The notes under the pieces: generated by a model
What the model was told of the DNA's origin: nothing
The model's input: only the letters and a program-made list of their open reading frames with translations
Databases searched by the model: none
Position numbers and translations under genes: made by a program
Shown here: piece after piece, positions 1 through 9,158 of the stretch
Numbering within the stretch: the first letter of the stretch is position 1
Layout of the letters: each line of letters starts with the position of its first letter
Assembly (NCBI GenBank): GCA_947589735.1
Contig: CANQCR010000002.1
Location: 1-64,000, forward strand
Origin: an uncultured Bacilli bacterium
Lineage (GTDB): Bacteria > Bacillota_I > Bacilli_A > RF39 > UBA660
Direction of reading: 5' to 3'
DNA: 64,000 nt

Positions 1-109
1 CCTTTCTTATTTAATTATAACAAAATAAAAGTAGATCACATTCTTTTTATGTGTCTACTTTTACTTTATCACTTCAAGGTGAATAAATTATTCACTTTTT
101 TTCTGCAAC

Positions 110-138
110 AAAAAAGGGTAGTCAATTGACTATCCTTT
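110..138 (-). terminator. intrinsic terminator of the PBP1 gene
   Basis: On the minus strand GGATAGTC-AATT-GACTACCC followed by TTTTTT, just after the stop codon. Confidence 0.8.
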
Positions 139-139
139 C

Positions 140-3037
140 TTATTCACTAGGAACAACTGGGTCCGGTTCTAAAGGAACGCTAGGACCACTAGCAATTGTA
201 ACATTAATACTTTTTCCAGTACTCATTAAACTTGTATATTTAGAGTAGCAACTACGGACGACGACTTCCATCGTTCCACTACCTGTAAGGGTATAACTAT
301 TAGAAGCGGTCCAACCTTTTAATTCGAGGTTACCACTACTATTTTTAACATAAACGTTATATCCTAAAGAACCAAATAACGATTGATTCTTTTTTAATAC
401 TGATTTTGAATAACTTGTGGCATCGCTACCGAGCGATGAATTAGCATTTAAATTAGTTATATAATCAAGATTTAAAGCATCTGGTGTCGCAATTGGACTC
501 CAAGATATAGTTGCTGTTCCATCACCATTATCACTAGCTGTAAGATTAGATACATCATCTAATTTTTTAAATCGGGTTGATGTCGAAGCTGCGTCTGGCT
601 CTGATCCAGCGACAAAGTAATAAGACTTTTTATATTTACTTGGCGTATTAGCGCTTGGAAGTAATGGAACGGCTGAATCTGTTTCAACGGTTACTTTAAC
701 AACCGAGCTTGGCATCTCAAAATCAGCTTTACTCTTAAATACGCCTTTGGCAACAGCTTGGAAAAGACGCTGATGTTGACTACTACCTAATCGGTTATAA
801 CCATCTTGAATCTTATCATAACCATACCAAACAGCTACAGCATATTCTGTATTATATCCAGCAACCCAATAGTCGTTAACGGCATTAGATGCTAGTTTGT
901 TTGCTTTAATTGTTTTAACATCGAAGTTAGAGGTACCAGTTTTAGCGGCATATTTAATACCATTAATGCTCCGGTAACTACCAGCATCGATACCATAAGA
1001 AGCTGTTTCTTGCAACATATGCGTTATGATATAGGCTGTAGAATCTTGCATAACTTGAGTTGATTTAGCGGAGTTAATATATACTTCTCCCGTATCTTCA
1101 TAAACAATTTTTGTAAAACTATATGGTTCATTATAATATCCACCATTACCGAATGCCGCATAAGCAGCAGCCATTGATAGAGGATTTTCACCATTATAAC
1201 CACCAATAGCGTGAGCTTCATGAAGGTTATCTGGAATTAGCATGGCATCACTTACATCGGATGGATTACTCTTATTTATACATTTATTGCGATCTCTTGT
1301 ATATCCAGCATTACAATAATAAGCTTCGGGATTTAATCCTAACTTACTAACGAAGTTAGCTATCTTTTCTCTTCCAACGGCTTTGAAAGTTTTTAAAGCA
1401 GGAATATTACGAGATACTTTAAGTTGATATTCAATTGTGTTAACGCCTTTATATTTTCCATCCCAGTTAGTGACAGGTGTACCATCACTATAGGTTGTTT
1501 TACTATCATCTATTAGGGTACCCGTATTCCAATTTAGATACTCAATAGCAGGTCCATAGTCATATAGTGGTTTAGCCGTTGAACCAATCTGTCTTTCAAT
1601 ATCGGTTGCTCGGTTAAGCTCCATAGCCCCCGTTACTTTTCTACCACCACCAACGGCCGCAATTGCACCTGTGTTAAGATCAACGACAGCAACACCGGCT
1701 TGAACCTTTTTATTTTGCCATTTGTATGTTTTACCAAACATAATATCAGATACATGCTTTTGAGCTTTCGTATTCATTGTAGTATAAATTGTCATTGGTC
1801 TAGAATAAGGTGACGTACCTGTTTTTTCTTCAACTTCTCTAATAACCATATCTCTAAAGAATTGATAATCAGGATCACCTAAACCTGTACCGATGGCTAC
1901 AGATGCAGTATCTTGAACGATTTTATCAACCGTCATCGCAGCAGCGATATCATATTCTTCATCAGATATGTAACCATGACGATGCATTAGATATAAAACA
2001 TCTTTTCGCCTAGCTTCTGTACCCTCCGGATTAGAGTATGGATTATAAGCACCAGGTGCCTGATATAATCCGGCAATCATCGCCGCTTCGGCTAAGTTCA
2101 AATCTTTAGCGCTCTTACCGAAATAAGCTTCGGATGTCGCTTCAACTCCGGCAGCAATACCAAGGGGGATAGAGTTAACATAAAACTCTAGTATTTCTTG
2201 TTTAGAATAGGCTGGTTCAATCTCAAAAACGGACATATAGATATCTTTAAACTTTCTTACGATGCCTTCCCAGCCACTGGCTTCATTACCATTATAGTAG
2301 TTTTTAGCAAGCTGCATCGTAATTGTTGAAGCGCCACCAGCATCAGATCTACCTAATACTTGCCCAATAGATGCGACAAAGAAACGAGGAAGATCAATAC
2401 CATTATGTTGGAAGAACTTTGAGTCTTCGGTTGCGACAATGGCATTAACTAAAACTTCAGGTAGTTCATCATAAGAAAGAATAACTCTATCTTCCGTACC
2501 GATTTCAGCGAATTGTTTACCTTCACTATCAAGCATAATGCTAGGTTCTCTAGTATACATTGCATCTTCTTTAAACTCTGGAACTTGTGATTTAATATAA
2601 AGGAAGAAAGCAACGCCAGCCGCACAGGCTGCCATAACACCGATAAAGCCAATAAGAAGTAGCGTGTAAAAAATGCCTTGAAGAATTTTTAATCCTGTTT
2701 TTTTCTTCTTTTTAGTTTTCTTTTTACCTTTCTCTTTAGCCATATCTTTTTTCGCTTCCTTTTTATCTTGTGTTAATTCCTCTAAATCTTTTGTAATATC
2801 ACCAATGACTTTCGTTTTACCTAATTCGTCATTTTCTTTTTCTTCAGGTGGTTTATTACTTTCAAGTTCATTAGGATTAACTTCTAACGCCCGTCTTTTA
2901 TAAATACGGGTTCTAGTTAATTTTTCTTCGTTTGCATTTCCACTTATTTCATTTGTCTCACTTACTTCATTTGTTGCTTTTTCCTCAGTCATGGCTTCCT
3001 GTTCCACTTTATTTTCTTTTTTCTTCTTTCGTGTCAT
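140..3037 (-). CDS. class A penicillin-binding protein (transglycosylase/transpeptidase) with Lys/Glu-rich cytoplasmic N-terminus and C-terminal FN3-like region
   Basis: GT51 motifs (ATEDSKFFQHNGID, GASTITMQLAKN), transpeptidase motifs (STAKP, SRN, KTGTS). Start moved to MTRKKKK, which has an AAAGGAG SD at good spacing. Confidence 0.93.
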   Translation of the reverse strand: MTRKKKKENKVEQEAMTEEKATNEVSETNEISGNANEEKLTRTRIYKRRALEVNPNELESNKPPEEKENDELGKTKVIGDITKDLEELTQDKKEAKKDMAKEKGKKKTKKKKKTGLKILQGIFYTLLLIGFIGVMAACAAGVAFFLYIKSQVPEFKEDAMYTREPSIMLDSEGKQFAEIGTEDRVILSYDELPEVLVNAIVATEDSKFFQHNGIDLPRFFVASIGQVLGRSDAGGASTITMQLAKNYYNGNEASGWEGIVRKFKDIYMSVFEIEPAYSKQEILEFYVNSIPLGIAAGVEATSEAYFGKSAKDLNLAEAAMIAGLYQAPGAYNPYSNPEGTEARRKDVLYLMHRHGYISDEEYDIAAAMTVDKIVQDTASVAIGTGLGDPDYQFFRDMVIREVEEKTGTSPYSRPMTIYTTMNTKAQKHVSDIMFGKTYKWQNKKVQAGVAVVDLNTGAIAAVGGGRKVTGAMELNRATDIERQIGSTAKPLYDYGPAIEYLNWNTGTLIDDSKTTYSDGTPVTNWDGKYKGVNTIEYQLKVSRNIPALKTFKAVGREKIANFVSKLGLNPEAYYCNAGYTRDRNKCINKSNPSDVSDAMLIPDNLHEAHAIGGYNGENPLSMAAAYAAFGNGGYYNEPYSFTKIVYEDTGEVYINSAKSTQVMQDSTAYIITHMLQETASYGIDAGSYRSINGIKYAAKTGTSNFDVKTIKANKLASNAVNDYWVAGYNTEYAVAVWYGYDKIQDGYNRLGSSQHQRLFQAVAKGVFKSKADFEMPSSVVKVTVETDSAVPLLPSANTPSKYKKSYYFVAGSEPDAASTSTRFKKLDDVSNLTASDNGDGTATISWSPIATPDALNLDYITNLNANSSLGSDATSYSKSVLKKNQSLFGSLGYNVYVKNSSGNLELKGWTASNSYTLTGSGTMEVVVRSCYSKYTSLMSTGKSINVTIASGPSVPLEPDPVVPSE

Positions 3038-3611
3038 TGCCATTCTCCTTTCTTTCAAAACTAATGTATTTTAAATAGTCGATTCTAGGCCTTAAAGAAA
3101 TAGGTATTTCTTTTCCAGTCGTTATAAAATATTCTAACGGAATCGATTTTCGATTATTAGTAGTAATAAATGCTATTAAATCATTGGCCATTAAAATAAA
3201 AATACGATTTAATTTGGTAAAAGAAACAATAATGAAACCAATCCCACCATGTTTGGTAATTCTTTTTAAATGCTCAATTTGATGCGTATGAATATTGGCT
3301 AGTGGAAAACTTGTTTTACTTATCGTTTCTTTTGCTTCAAAATCGATATAAAAACCTTTATACACACCATTATAATCCGTGGTTGAAGGTGTTAGATAAT
3401 GCGCTTCCGTGATGGTTGCGTCACACCTTGAGTGAAAATCTACTTTATTAACGGTTATAGGAGTAGGTTTTTTATAGATGATAGCGATATCATTATCCCG
3501 GTAGTAATCATTGGAAATATTGATATCTTCTTCTAATGTCATACCTCTATTTCCATAGTTTGGTGTTTCTTTAATTTGCTTTTTTATGCCGTTTGGATAA
3601 TTCACGTGCAT
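3009..3611 (-). CDS. recU: Holliday junction resolvase RecU
   Basis: RecU-type sequence (YPNGIKK, NRGMTLEEDIN, HSRCDATITEAHY, YIDFEAKET, HQIEHL); next to a PBP1 gene as in Bacilli. Confidence 0.93.
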   Translation of the reverse strand: MHVNYPNGIKKQIKETPNYGNRGMTLEEDINISNDYYRDNDIAIIYKKPTPITVNKVDFHSRCDATITEAHYLTPSTTDYNGVYKGFYIDFEAKETISKTSFPLANIHTHQIEHLKRITKHGGIGFIIVSFTKLNRIFILMANDLIAFITTNNRKSIPLEYFITTGKEIPISLRPRIDYLKYISFERKENGNDTKEEKRK

Positions 3612-3709
3612 CACCTTTTCTAATTATACTATAAAATATAATTTTTTGCGAATTGAAATTTATTTCGACAGCTTTAGCTAAAAACTTATTATAAAGTAAA
3701 CTTGAGGTG

Positions 3710-3805
3710 ATGAAAATGTTAGAAAGGCATCATATTGATGAGGTAATAAATGATATGTTAAACGATATAAATTATATTAAGATGTGCATATATAAAGAAA
3801 AGTAG
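3710..3805 (+). CDS. putative 31-aa microprotein
   Basis: GAGGTG SD then ATG; MKMLERHHIDEVINDMLNDINYIKMCIYKEK; lies between recU and gpsB with its own possible promoter upstream. Confidence 0.4.
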   Translation: MKMLERHHIDEVINDMLNDINYIKMCIYKEK

Positions 3806-3810
3806 TTACA

Positions 3811-3839
3811 TTGACAAAACACTTCTTTTTTGAGATAAT
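3811..3839 (+). promoter_or_regulatory. sigma-A promoter of gpsB
   Basis: TTGACA (3811-3816), 17 nt, GATAAT (3834-3839). Confidence 0.75.
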
Positions 3840-3862
3840 AAAAGCGTGTAAAGAGGTGGCTT

Positions 3863-4192
3863 ATGTATCAGGATCGAATTGTTCTAACAAGTAAAGATAT
3901 TCTTGAGAAAGATTTTAAAATCGATACAAGAGGTTATCGACCACAAGAAGTTGATCGTTTTTTGGATATGATCATTAAAGATTATGACGAAATGATGGCG
4001 ATTATTAATGAGTTAGAAAGTGATAAAAAAGAGCTTCTTGAAGATAACTTACGTCTTAAAAAAGAGTTGCGTAATTTACGTTCTAAACTAGAACTAGCAA
4101 CGGAGAATGATACACAAGGCGCAAGTGGCGTTAACGCCGATTTACTAAGACGTTTATCTAATTTGGAAAAAATTATATACGGAAAAGAATAA
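3863..4192 (+). CDS. gpsB: cell division protein GpsB (DivIVA family)
   Basis: DivIVA-like N-terminus (LTSKDILEKDFKIDTRGYRPQEVDRFLDMIIKDYD), followed by rnpB. Confidence 0.93.
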   Translation: MYQDRIVLTSKDILEKDFKIDTRGYRPQEVDRFLDMIIKDYDEMMAIINELESDKKELLEDNLRLKKELRNLRSKLELATENDTQGASGVNADLLRRLSNLEKIIYGKE

Positions 4193-4531
4193 TATTTTAG
4201 ACAAACGCTGCACATAGTGTAGAGGAAAGTCCAGGCTCGCACAGTCTGCGATGACTGTAGTGTTCGTGTAAGAGGAATAAATAACTCTTAGTAGCTTTTG
4301 CTAACGGCTCCGAAGTAACCTAAGTCTTTGATATGGTTATGGTAGGTATAAAAGTGCCATAGTGACGATACCCTTTAGAAATAAGGGGAGTGGAACGCGG
4401 TAAACCCCACGAGCGAGAAACCCAAATTTGGTAGGGGAGTCTTATGAGGGAATTGAACCAAAGTAAGGACCGATTGGTAGATAAATGTTTGTCACCCTTG
4501 TGGTACAGAACTTGGCTTATTAAATATTATT
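4188..4531 (+). ncRNA. rnpB: RNase P RNA
   Basis: Conserved GAGGAAAGTCC and ACAGAACTTGGCTTA elements, GAGCGAGAAACCCAAATT; P1 stem AATAATATTT/AAATATTATT is 10 bp and perfect. Confidence 0.93.
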
Positions 4532-4553
4532 ATTTTAGAATAGAGGTTTTTGG

Positions 4554-5045
4554 ATGAAAGAGATAGGAGAGCGTCTTAAGGAAGCTCGCGAAAGTATGGG
4601 TATTTCCATCGAAGAAGCAGCCGAAGATTTAAAACTCCGTCCTTCACAGCTTACGAATATTGAAGAAGGCAATCGTGATGCGTTTAAAGATATTTTTTAT
4701 TTGAAATATTTTATTCGTGATTATGCCAAATATTTAGGACTAGATTATGAAGCTGTTGTTGAAGACTTTAACGAGTTTGTTTTTGACTATACATCTAAAA
4801 TATCCATTGATGATATTAAAAAGGCTAGTAATAAAAGTAAAGAGCCTAGTGTCAAAAAGGTCGCTTCACCATATACGACTCAAAAGAAGGATAAGGGAGG
4901 TATAACCCGTTATATTATTTTTGGTATAACGGCACTAGTTATATGCATTATTGTTTATTGCGTTATTTTGTTTGTGAACAAAGATAATGATAATCCTTCT
5001 GGACGTGATATAAATAGTAAAGATGTGGCATATATCTTAAAATAA
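4554..5045 (+). CDS. RodZ-like HTH membrane protein
   Basis: Xre-type HTH N-terminus (GERLKEARESMGISIEEAAEDLKLRPSQLTNIE), single TM helix, immediately upstream of pgsA. Confidence 0.8.
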   Translation: MKEIGERLKEARESMGISIEEAAEDLKLRPSQLTNIEEGNRDAFKDIFYLKYFIRDYAKYLGLDYEAVVEDFNEFVFDYTSKISIDDIKKASNKSKEPSVKKVASPYTTQKKDKGGITRYIIFGITALVICIIVYCVILFVNKDNDNPSGRDINSKDVAYILK

Positions 5046-5062
5046 GAGGTGTGATGATTATA

Positions 5063-5689
5063 ATGAAAGGACATAAAAAGACAAGTGTTTTTAATTTGCC
5101 AAATAAAATCACTTTGGCTAGAATTGCTTTATCAGTTATTATCATTATTATATTAGTATTACCTTTAGATATGTTAGGAATTGATAGTGCAAAGTTTAAG
5201 TTTTATATCAATGAGAAATTGGTGGTTGATTTAAAATATATTATTGCTGGTACTTTGTTTATCATTGCTTCTCTAACTGATTTTATCGATGGTTATTTAG
5301 CACGTAGTCGTAATCAAGTAACAGATTTTGGAAAGATGATTGATGCGATTGCTGATAAAGTATTAGTAAACTCCATTTTGATTTTACTAGCGGCATCTGG
5401 CGATATTCATCCGATTATTCCGGTTATTATTGTTGTCCGTGATAGTGTGGTTAATTCGATTAAAATGGTGGCTGGAAGCAAAGGACACGTTGTGGCAGCT
5501 ATTAAAAGTGGTAAATTAAAAACAGCTTGCTTAATGACGGGTATTGCCCTAACGCTTTTCTACAATATGCCATTTGAGTTTTGGAACTTAAGGGTAGCTG
5601 ATTTCTTATTATTTATTGCGACAATTTTATCGTTATATTCTGGTATTCAATACTACGTTATGAATAAGGAATTAATTTTTGAAGAATAG
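5063..5689 (+). CDS. pgsA: CDP-diacylglycerol-glycerol-3-phosphate 3-phosphatidyltransferase
   Basis: CDP-alcohol phosphatidyltransferase pattern (FNLPNKITLARI, SLTDFIDGYLARSRNQVTDFGKMIDAIADKVLV). Confidence 0.93.
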   Translation: MKGHKKTSVFNLPNKITLARIALSVIIIIILVLPLDMLGIDSAKFKFYINEKLVVDLKYIIAGTLFIIASLTDFIDGYLARSRNQVTDFGKMIDAIADKVLVNSILILLAASGDIHPIIPVIIVVRDSVVNSIKMVAGSKGHVVAAIKSGKLKTACLMTGIALTLFYNMPFEFWNLRVADFLLFIATILSLYSGIQYYVMNKELIFEE

Positions 5690-5733
5690 GTTATAAAATC
5701 TATTCTTTTTTATATACTTTAATAGGTGATAAT

Positions 5734-6255
5734 ATGCTAAAATGGCTTTTCAAAGTAGGGATTGTAACCATTATTACCCTAGTTCTTTTAATATGTATTA
5801 AGAAAAGTAGTCATATTAAGAATTTTATTTATGATGAAGTGTATACCAAAAATATATCTTTTGCTAGTATTAATAATCTTTATAAAAAGTATTTTGGAAG
5901 TAATATTTTATTTGATGTTAAAGAAGATACCGCCCTTGTTTTTAATGAAAAATTAGAGTATTCAGAAAAGGTTAAAGATAAAGATGGTTTAAAATTAACA
6001 GTTGGTAAAGATTATCTTGTCCCTAATTTGGAAAGTGGTTTAGTCATATTTACGGGAGTAAAGGATGGCTATGGTAATGTTGTTATTGTTGAACAAATCG
6101 ACGGGGTTGATGTTTGGTATGGCAATCTCAGTAATATTAATGTTAAACTCTATGACTATCTTGAAAAAGGCGCTTTAATCGGTAATTGTGATGATAATCT
6201 TTATCTAGTTCATAAAAAGGATGGAGAAGTCTTGGATTATGAAAATAAGGTCTAA
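5734..6255 (+). CDS. SpoIVFA-like degenerate M23 (LytM-fold) membrane protein
   Basis: N-terminal TM plus M23-like segment (GYGNVVIVEQIDGVDVWYGNLSNINV...GALIGNCDDNLYLVH) lacking canonical histidines; directly upstream of an M50 protease. Confidence 0.7.
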   Translation: MLKWLFKVGIVTIITLVLLICIKKSSHIKNFIYDEVYTKNISFASINNLYKKYFGSNILFDVKEDTALVFNEKLEYSEKVKDKDGLKLTVGKDYLVPNLESGLVIFTGVKDGYGNVVIVEQIDGVDVWYGNLSNINVKLYDYLEKGALIGNCDDNLYLVHKKDGEVLDYENKV

Positions 6256-6946
6256 AATTTATATCCACCCCCTATATTATATCGTTTGGTTAATCGCTTT
6301 TTTAACCGGATATTTTAAAGCCTTTACGATTTATACTATCATTATTATTGTTCATGAATTAGGTCATATTTTTGCCGGATGGATTTTAAGATGGCCCATT
6401 TATCGAATAACGCTTTATCCATTTGGGGCCTTGACGACCTTTAATCATAAATTAAATTCTTCTACCCTTGAAGAATTTTTTGTTTTAATCTATGGCCCAT
6501 TATTTCAAATCCTATTCTATAAGTTATATCCCACGCCGTATCACCATTTTATTTTACTATTTAATTTACTGCCTATTTACCCTTTAGATGGATCGAAATT
6601 GCTTTTTTTATGTCTAAATAAGGTGTCAAGTTACTATACATCACACATTCTTATTTATCTATTTTCTTACCTTACTATTTTTATATTGATGGCATCTGAT
6701 GTTAATTTTCTTAATTATATTGTTTTACTTTACTTGACATATGACGTTTTTACATATTCAAAAGGTTTAAATGAAGTGATGCTTCAATTTTATTTTGAAA
6801 GATATAAAGATCCACCGCATTATCATCATTCACATCTCATTAAAGGACTTAAGATGAAGAAAATGTTTAAAGAGAAAAACAACTATTTCTTAGTTGATGA
6901 TAACTACTATTTAGAGACAGAAGTTCTTCGCCATTTTTTCATTTAA
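6221..6946 (+). CDS. SpoIVFB-like M50 intramembrane metalloprotease
   Basis: HELGH motif and NLLPIYPLDGSK motif, multiple TM segments. Confidence 0.85.
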   Translation: MEKSWIMKIRSKIYIHPLYYIVWLIAFLTGYFKAFTIYTIIIIVHELGHIFAGWILRWPIYRITLYPFGALTTFNHKLNSSTLEEFFVLIYGPLFQILFYKLYPTPYHHFILLFNLLPIYPLDGSKLLFLCLNKVSSYYTSHILIYLFSYLTIFILMASDVNFLNYIVLLYLTYDVFTYSKGLNEVMLQFYFERYKDPPHYHHSHLIKGLKMKKMFKEKNNYFLVDDNYYLETEVLRHFFI

Positions 6947-6949
6947 ACT

Positions 6950-6978
6950 TTGACTTATATAAACTCTTGTATTATAAT
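6950..6978 (+). promoter_or_regulatory. near-consensus sigma-A promoter
   Basis: TTGACT (6950-6955), 17 nt, TATAAT (6973-6978). Confidence 0.85.
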
Positions 6979-6999
6979 ATGACAAGTTCGGTGATGCTT

Positions 7000-7551
7000 G
7001 TGAACATAATTATAAACTATGATTTTTGGGAACATATCTTAGATGTTCAAGAGGGAATAACAACCTTTAAAATTGTCCGCAATAATAAAAGAAAGTGGGC
7101 TAGATGGCATTTTCCTATTTATACTTTAGTCGATGCTTTAATACTTGAATCACTTGATAAGACGATTTTATGTCTAGTTATGCAATTTGGTGGACTAACA
7201 GCTGTTGAGTATATGGCGCAAAGATATTATGATGATGACCTATATGCTAAAATAGCTAAAAAGGATTTAACTCTTTTAGCGCAAAAACTTAATGATAATC
7301 ATATTAAAACTAGTTATCCTTTGCTATTAGATTCAAAGTATTACGATAAAGAGTGGCAAATCCACATTAATGAAAATAAACTACCCGAATGGATAGAGAA
7401 AAAGTATATTCTCGTTCCAACATATGCAGGTGATGGGGACATTCATAGTGTATCTATGGTTCAAAATCATGTCGTTGGATCTGATAGTTATGTTCTAACA
7501 TTAGGTTCACCAAAGAAAAGTGTTAGACCAATTTTAGCTAAGGGGGTATAA
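7000..7551 (+). CDS. uncharacterised protein, tandem paralog 1 (INYD family)
   Basis: GTG start VNIIINYDF; the longer ORF start at 6967 lies inside the promoter. Shares motifs with the next two ORFs. Confidence 0.75.
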   Translation: MNIIINYDFWEHILDVQEGITTFKIVRNNKRKWARWHFPIYTLVDALILESLDKTILCLVMQFGGLTAVEYMAQRYYDDDLYAKIAKKDLTLLAQKLNDNHIKTSYPLLLDSKYYDKEWQIHINENKLPEWIEKKYILVPTYAGDGDIHSVSMVQNHVVGSDSYVLTLGSPKKSVRPILAKGV

Positions 7552-7553
7552 GA

Positions 7554-8099
7554 ATGAATATTATTATTAATTATGATTTACTGGAAGAAATAAAAAACGC
7601 TAAGGAACATTTAAGTCCTTGGAAGCTTATGCGATGTAAAAGAAAAAAATTTTGCTTTTACTATGTACCTGCGATTACACTATTAAATAGTTTTTTGGTA
7701 GATGGTAGTGTACTTCCATCACTTATTTGTAGTTTAGGACTTGTTAGTATCTATGAAACCCTTCCTGAGATGCTTTCTAAAAGTGACGCTTATAGAGAGC
7801 GGGCTTACCGACGTCTTCCACGTTTAGCGAGACAAATGAATGATAATAATGTTAAGACTAGTGAAGAGTTGCTTCTTCGCTCTTGCCTTGATGCTAAAGA
7901 ATATCATTTTTACTGGAATGAAAATAAACTACCTGCTATTTTAGAACAAAAATATATTTTAGTACCGACCTATAGTGATGATGGTGAGAAAGATATGCCA
8001 ATTGTCCAAGAACATACAATTGGTACGAATCGTTACGTTTTATCAATCGGTCGGTATAACCGTGGTAAACGTTTATCTTTAGCCCATAATAATGGGTAA
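7554..8099 (+). CDS. uncharacterised protein, tandem paralog 2 (INYD family)
   Basis: MNIIINYDL N-terminus; NENKLP..(I/L)E.KYILVPTY..DG and VQEHTIGTNRYVLSIG shared with paralog 1. Confidence 0.8.
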   Translation: MNIIINYDLLEEIKNAKEHLSPWKLMRCKRKKFCFYYVPAITLLNSFLVDGSVLPSLICSLGLVSIYETLPEMLSKSDAYRERAYRRLPRLARQMNDNNVKTSEELLLRSCLDAKEYHFYWNENKLPAILEQKYILVPTYSDDGEKDMPIVQEHTIGTNRYVLSIGRYNRGKRLSLAHNNG

Positions 8100-8105
8100 A
8101 TAGCG

Positions 8106-8134
8106 TTGACAAAAAAGTAAGAATGTGATAGTAT
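8106..8134 (+). promoter_or_regulatory. promoter of riboswitch copy 1
   Basis: TTGACA-N17-TAGTAT; nearly identical to the promoter of riboswitch copy 2. Confidence 0.8.
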
Positions 8135-8139
8135 ATGGC

Positions 8140-8262
8140 TTGCTTAAAGGGAGTAGTTCTCATTCTTCGGAATGTTTTAATCCGTCACTTCGGCTTTGCC
8201 CGGGTTAAAAGATACGCTAGTTATTGAACAAGACTTTTACAGAATAAGTAGGAGTCTTTTTT
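8140..8262 (+). promoter_or_regulatory. yybP-ykoY-type (Mn2+) riboswitch with expression platform
   Basis: AAAGGGAGTAGTTCTC ... CGTCA ... CCCGGGTTAAAAGAT ... GAACAAGACTTTTAC, followed by terminator-like AAGACT...AGTCTTTTTT. Confidence 0.82.
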
Positions 8263-8323
8263 ATTAAACTTCTACTTATGAGCAGAAGTTTTTCTTATTT
8301 ATATGATAGACTGGAGAATATAT

Positions 8324-9016
8324 ATGGTAACAATAAATTATGATTTAGTTAAAAAGATTAAGAAACATCGCCGTTTTTTAAAGCTTTATAATCGGGCTAT
8401 GCTAACCAAAGAAAAAAATAAAGATTTTTATATAAAGATTGATAAAACCTGCGATAATATTTTCAGTGAAATTGACATTGGAAATATCATCATTAGTAGT
8501 AAGGTTAGTGCGATAACATCACTCGTAATTTTAGTGTGCCTTATTAACAAGGTATGTTTAAAACATATCGCAAGGGAACAAATACCTATCGTTATCATGA
8601 CGGAGGGCAAAGCTATTTTGGCCATTTTAGGTGGTGTTGTAACAATTAATCTTGGTTTATCTTTTATTACTTTAACTAGTAATATCGTAAAGAAAAAAGT
8701 AGAAAAAGCGATAGTTGCCACCCAAGGAAAAACGGCTCATCCAACCTTTAAGTTAGATTTAACGAATCCTCATAGTGAAATAATGGTAACGAAAAAGAAA
8801 ATTAAATTTCAAAAAGATCATCAAAAAATTAAAACACCAATTATAGAAAAGCATCTTTATTGTAGAGTATTTGACGATAAATCAGCAAAGAGGAAGTATG
8901 CTGAAGTTATTCAAGAGCATAATTTAGGAGTAAAAAAATATAAATTAACTTTTAATGGTGTGTATGATACTTTAGAAGAATGTATAGATACTCAAAAAGT
9001 AAAAAAACTTAGTTAA
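8324..9016 (+). CDS. uncharacterised membrane protein, paralog 3 (INYD family), riboswitch controlled
   Basis: MVTINYDL N-terminus, two hydrophobic segments, C-terminal VIQEHNLGVKKYKLTFNG matches paralogs 1 and 2. Start at 8324 has a GGAG SD. Confidence 0.75.
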   Translation: MVTINYDLVKKIKKHRRFLKLYNRAMLTKEKNKDFYIKIDKTCDNIFSEIDIGNIIISSKVSAITSLVILVCLINKVCLKHIAREQIPIVIMTEGKAILAILGGVVTINLGLSFITLTSNIVKKKVEKAIVATQGKTAHPTFKLDLTNPHSEIMVTKKKIKFQKDHQKIKTPIIEKHLYCRVFDDKSAKRKYAEVIQEHNLGVKKYKLTFNGVYDTLEECIDTQKVKKLS

Positions 9017-9034
9017 CTTAATTGCCAAAAATCA

Positions 9035-9158
9035 TTGACAAACCAAGGCTTGTATGTTAAAATGTATTAATGTGTAGGACCTCATTCTACAACCGCACAG
9101 AACAGGTTTAAAACGTAAGTACCTCAATGGCGAGTCTTAGATTATAAAGGAGGATATT
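9035..9158 (+). promoter_or_regulatory. promoter and probable ribosomal protein L21 leader
   Basis: TTGACA promoter followed by ~90 nt structured 5'UTR with GTGTAGGACCTCATTCTACAACCGCACAGA before rplU. Confidence 0.55.

Noticed and set aside
6967-6999. Start of the 194-aa ORF at 6967
   Set aside because: The start lies within the sigma-A promoter spacer/-10; the GTG at 7000 with the conserved VNIIINYD start fits the paralogs.
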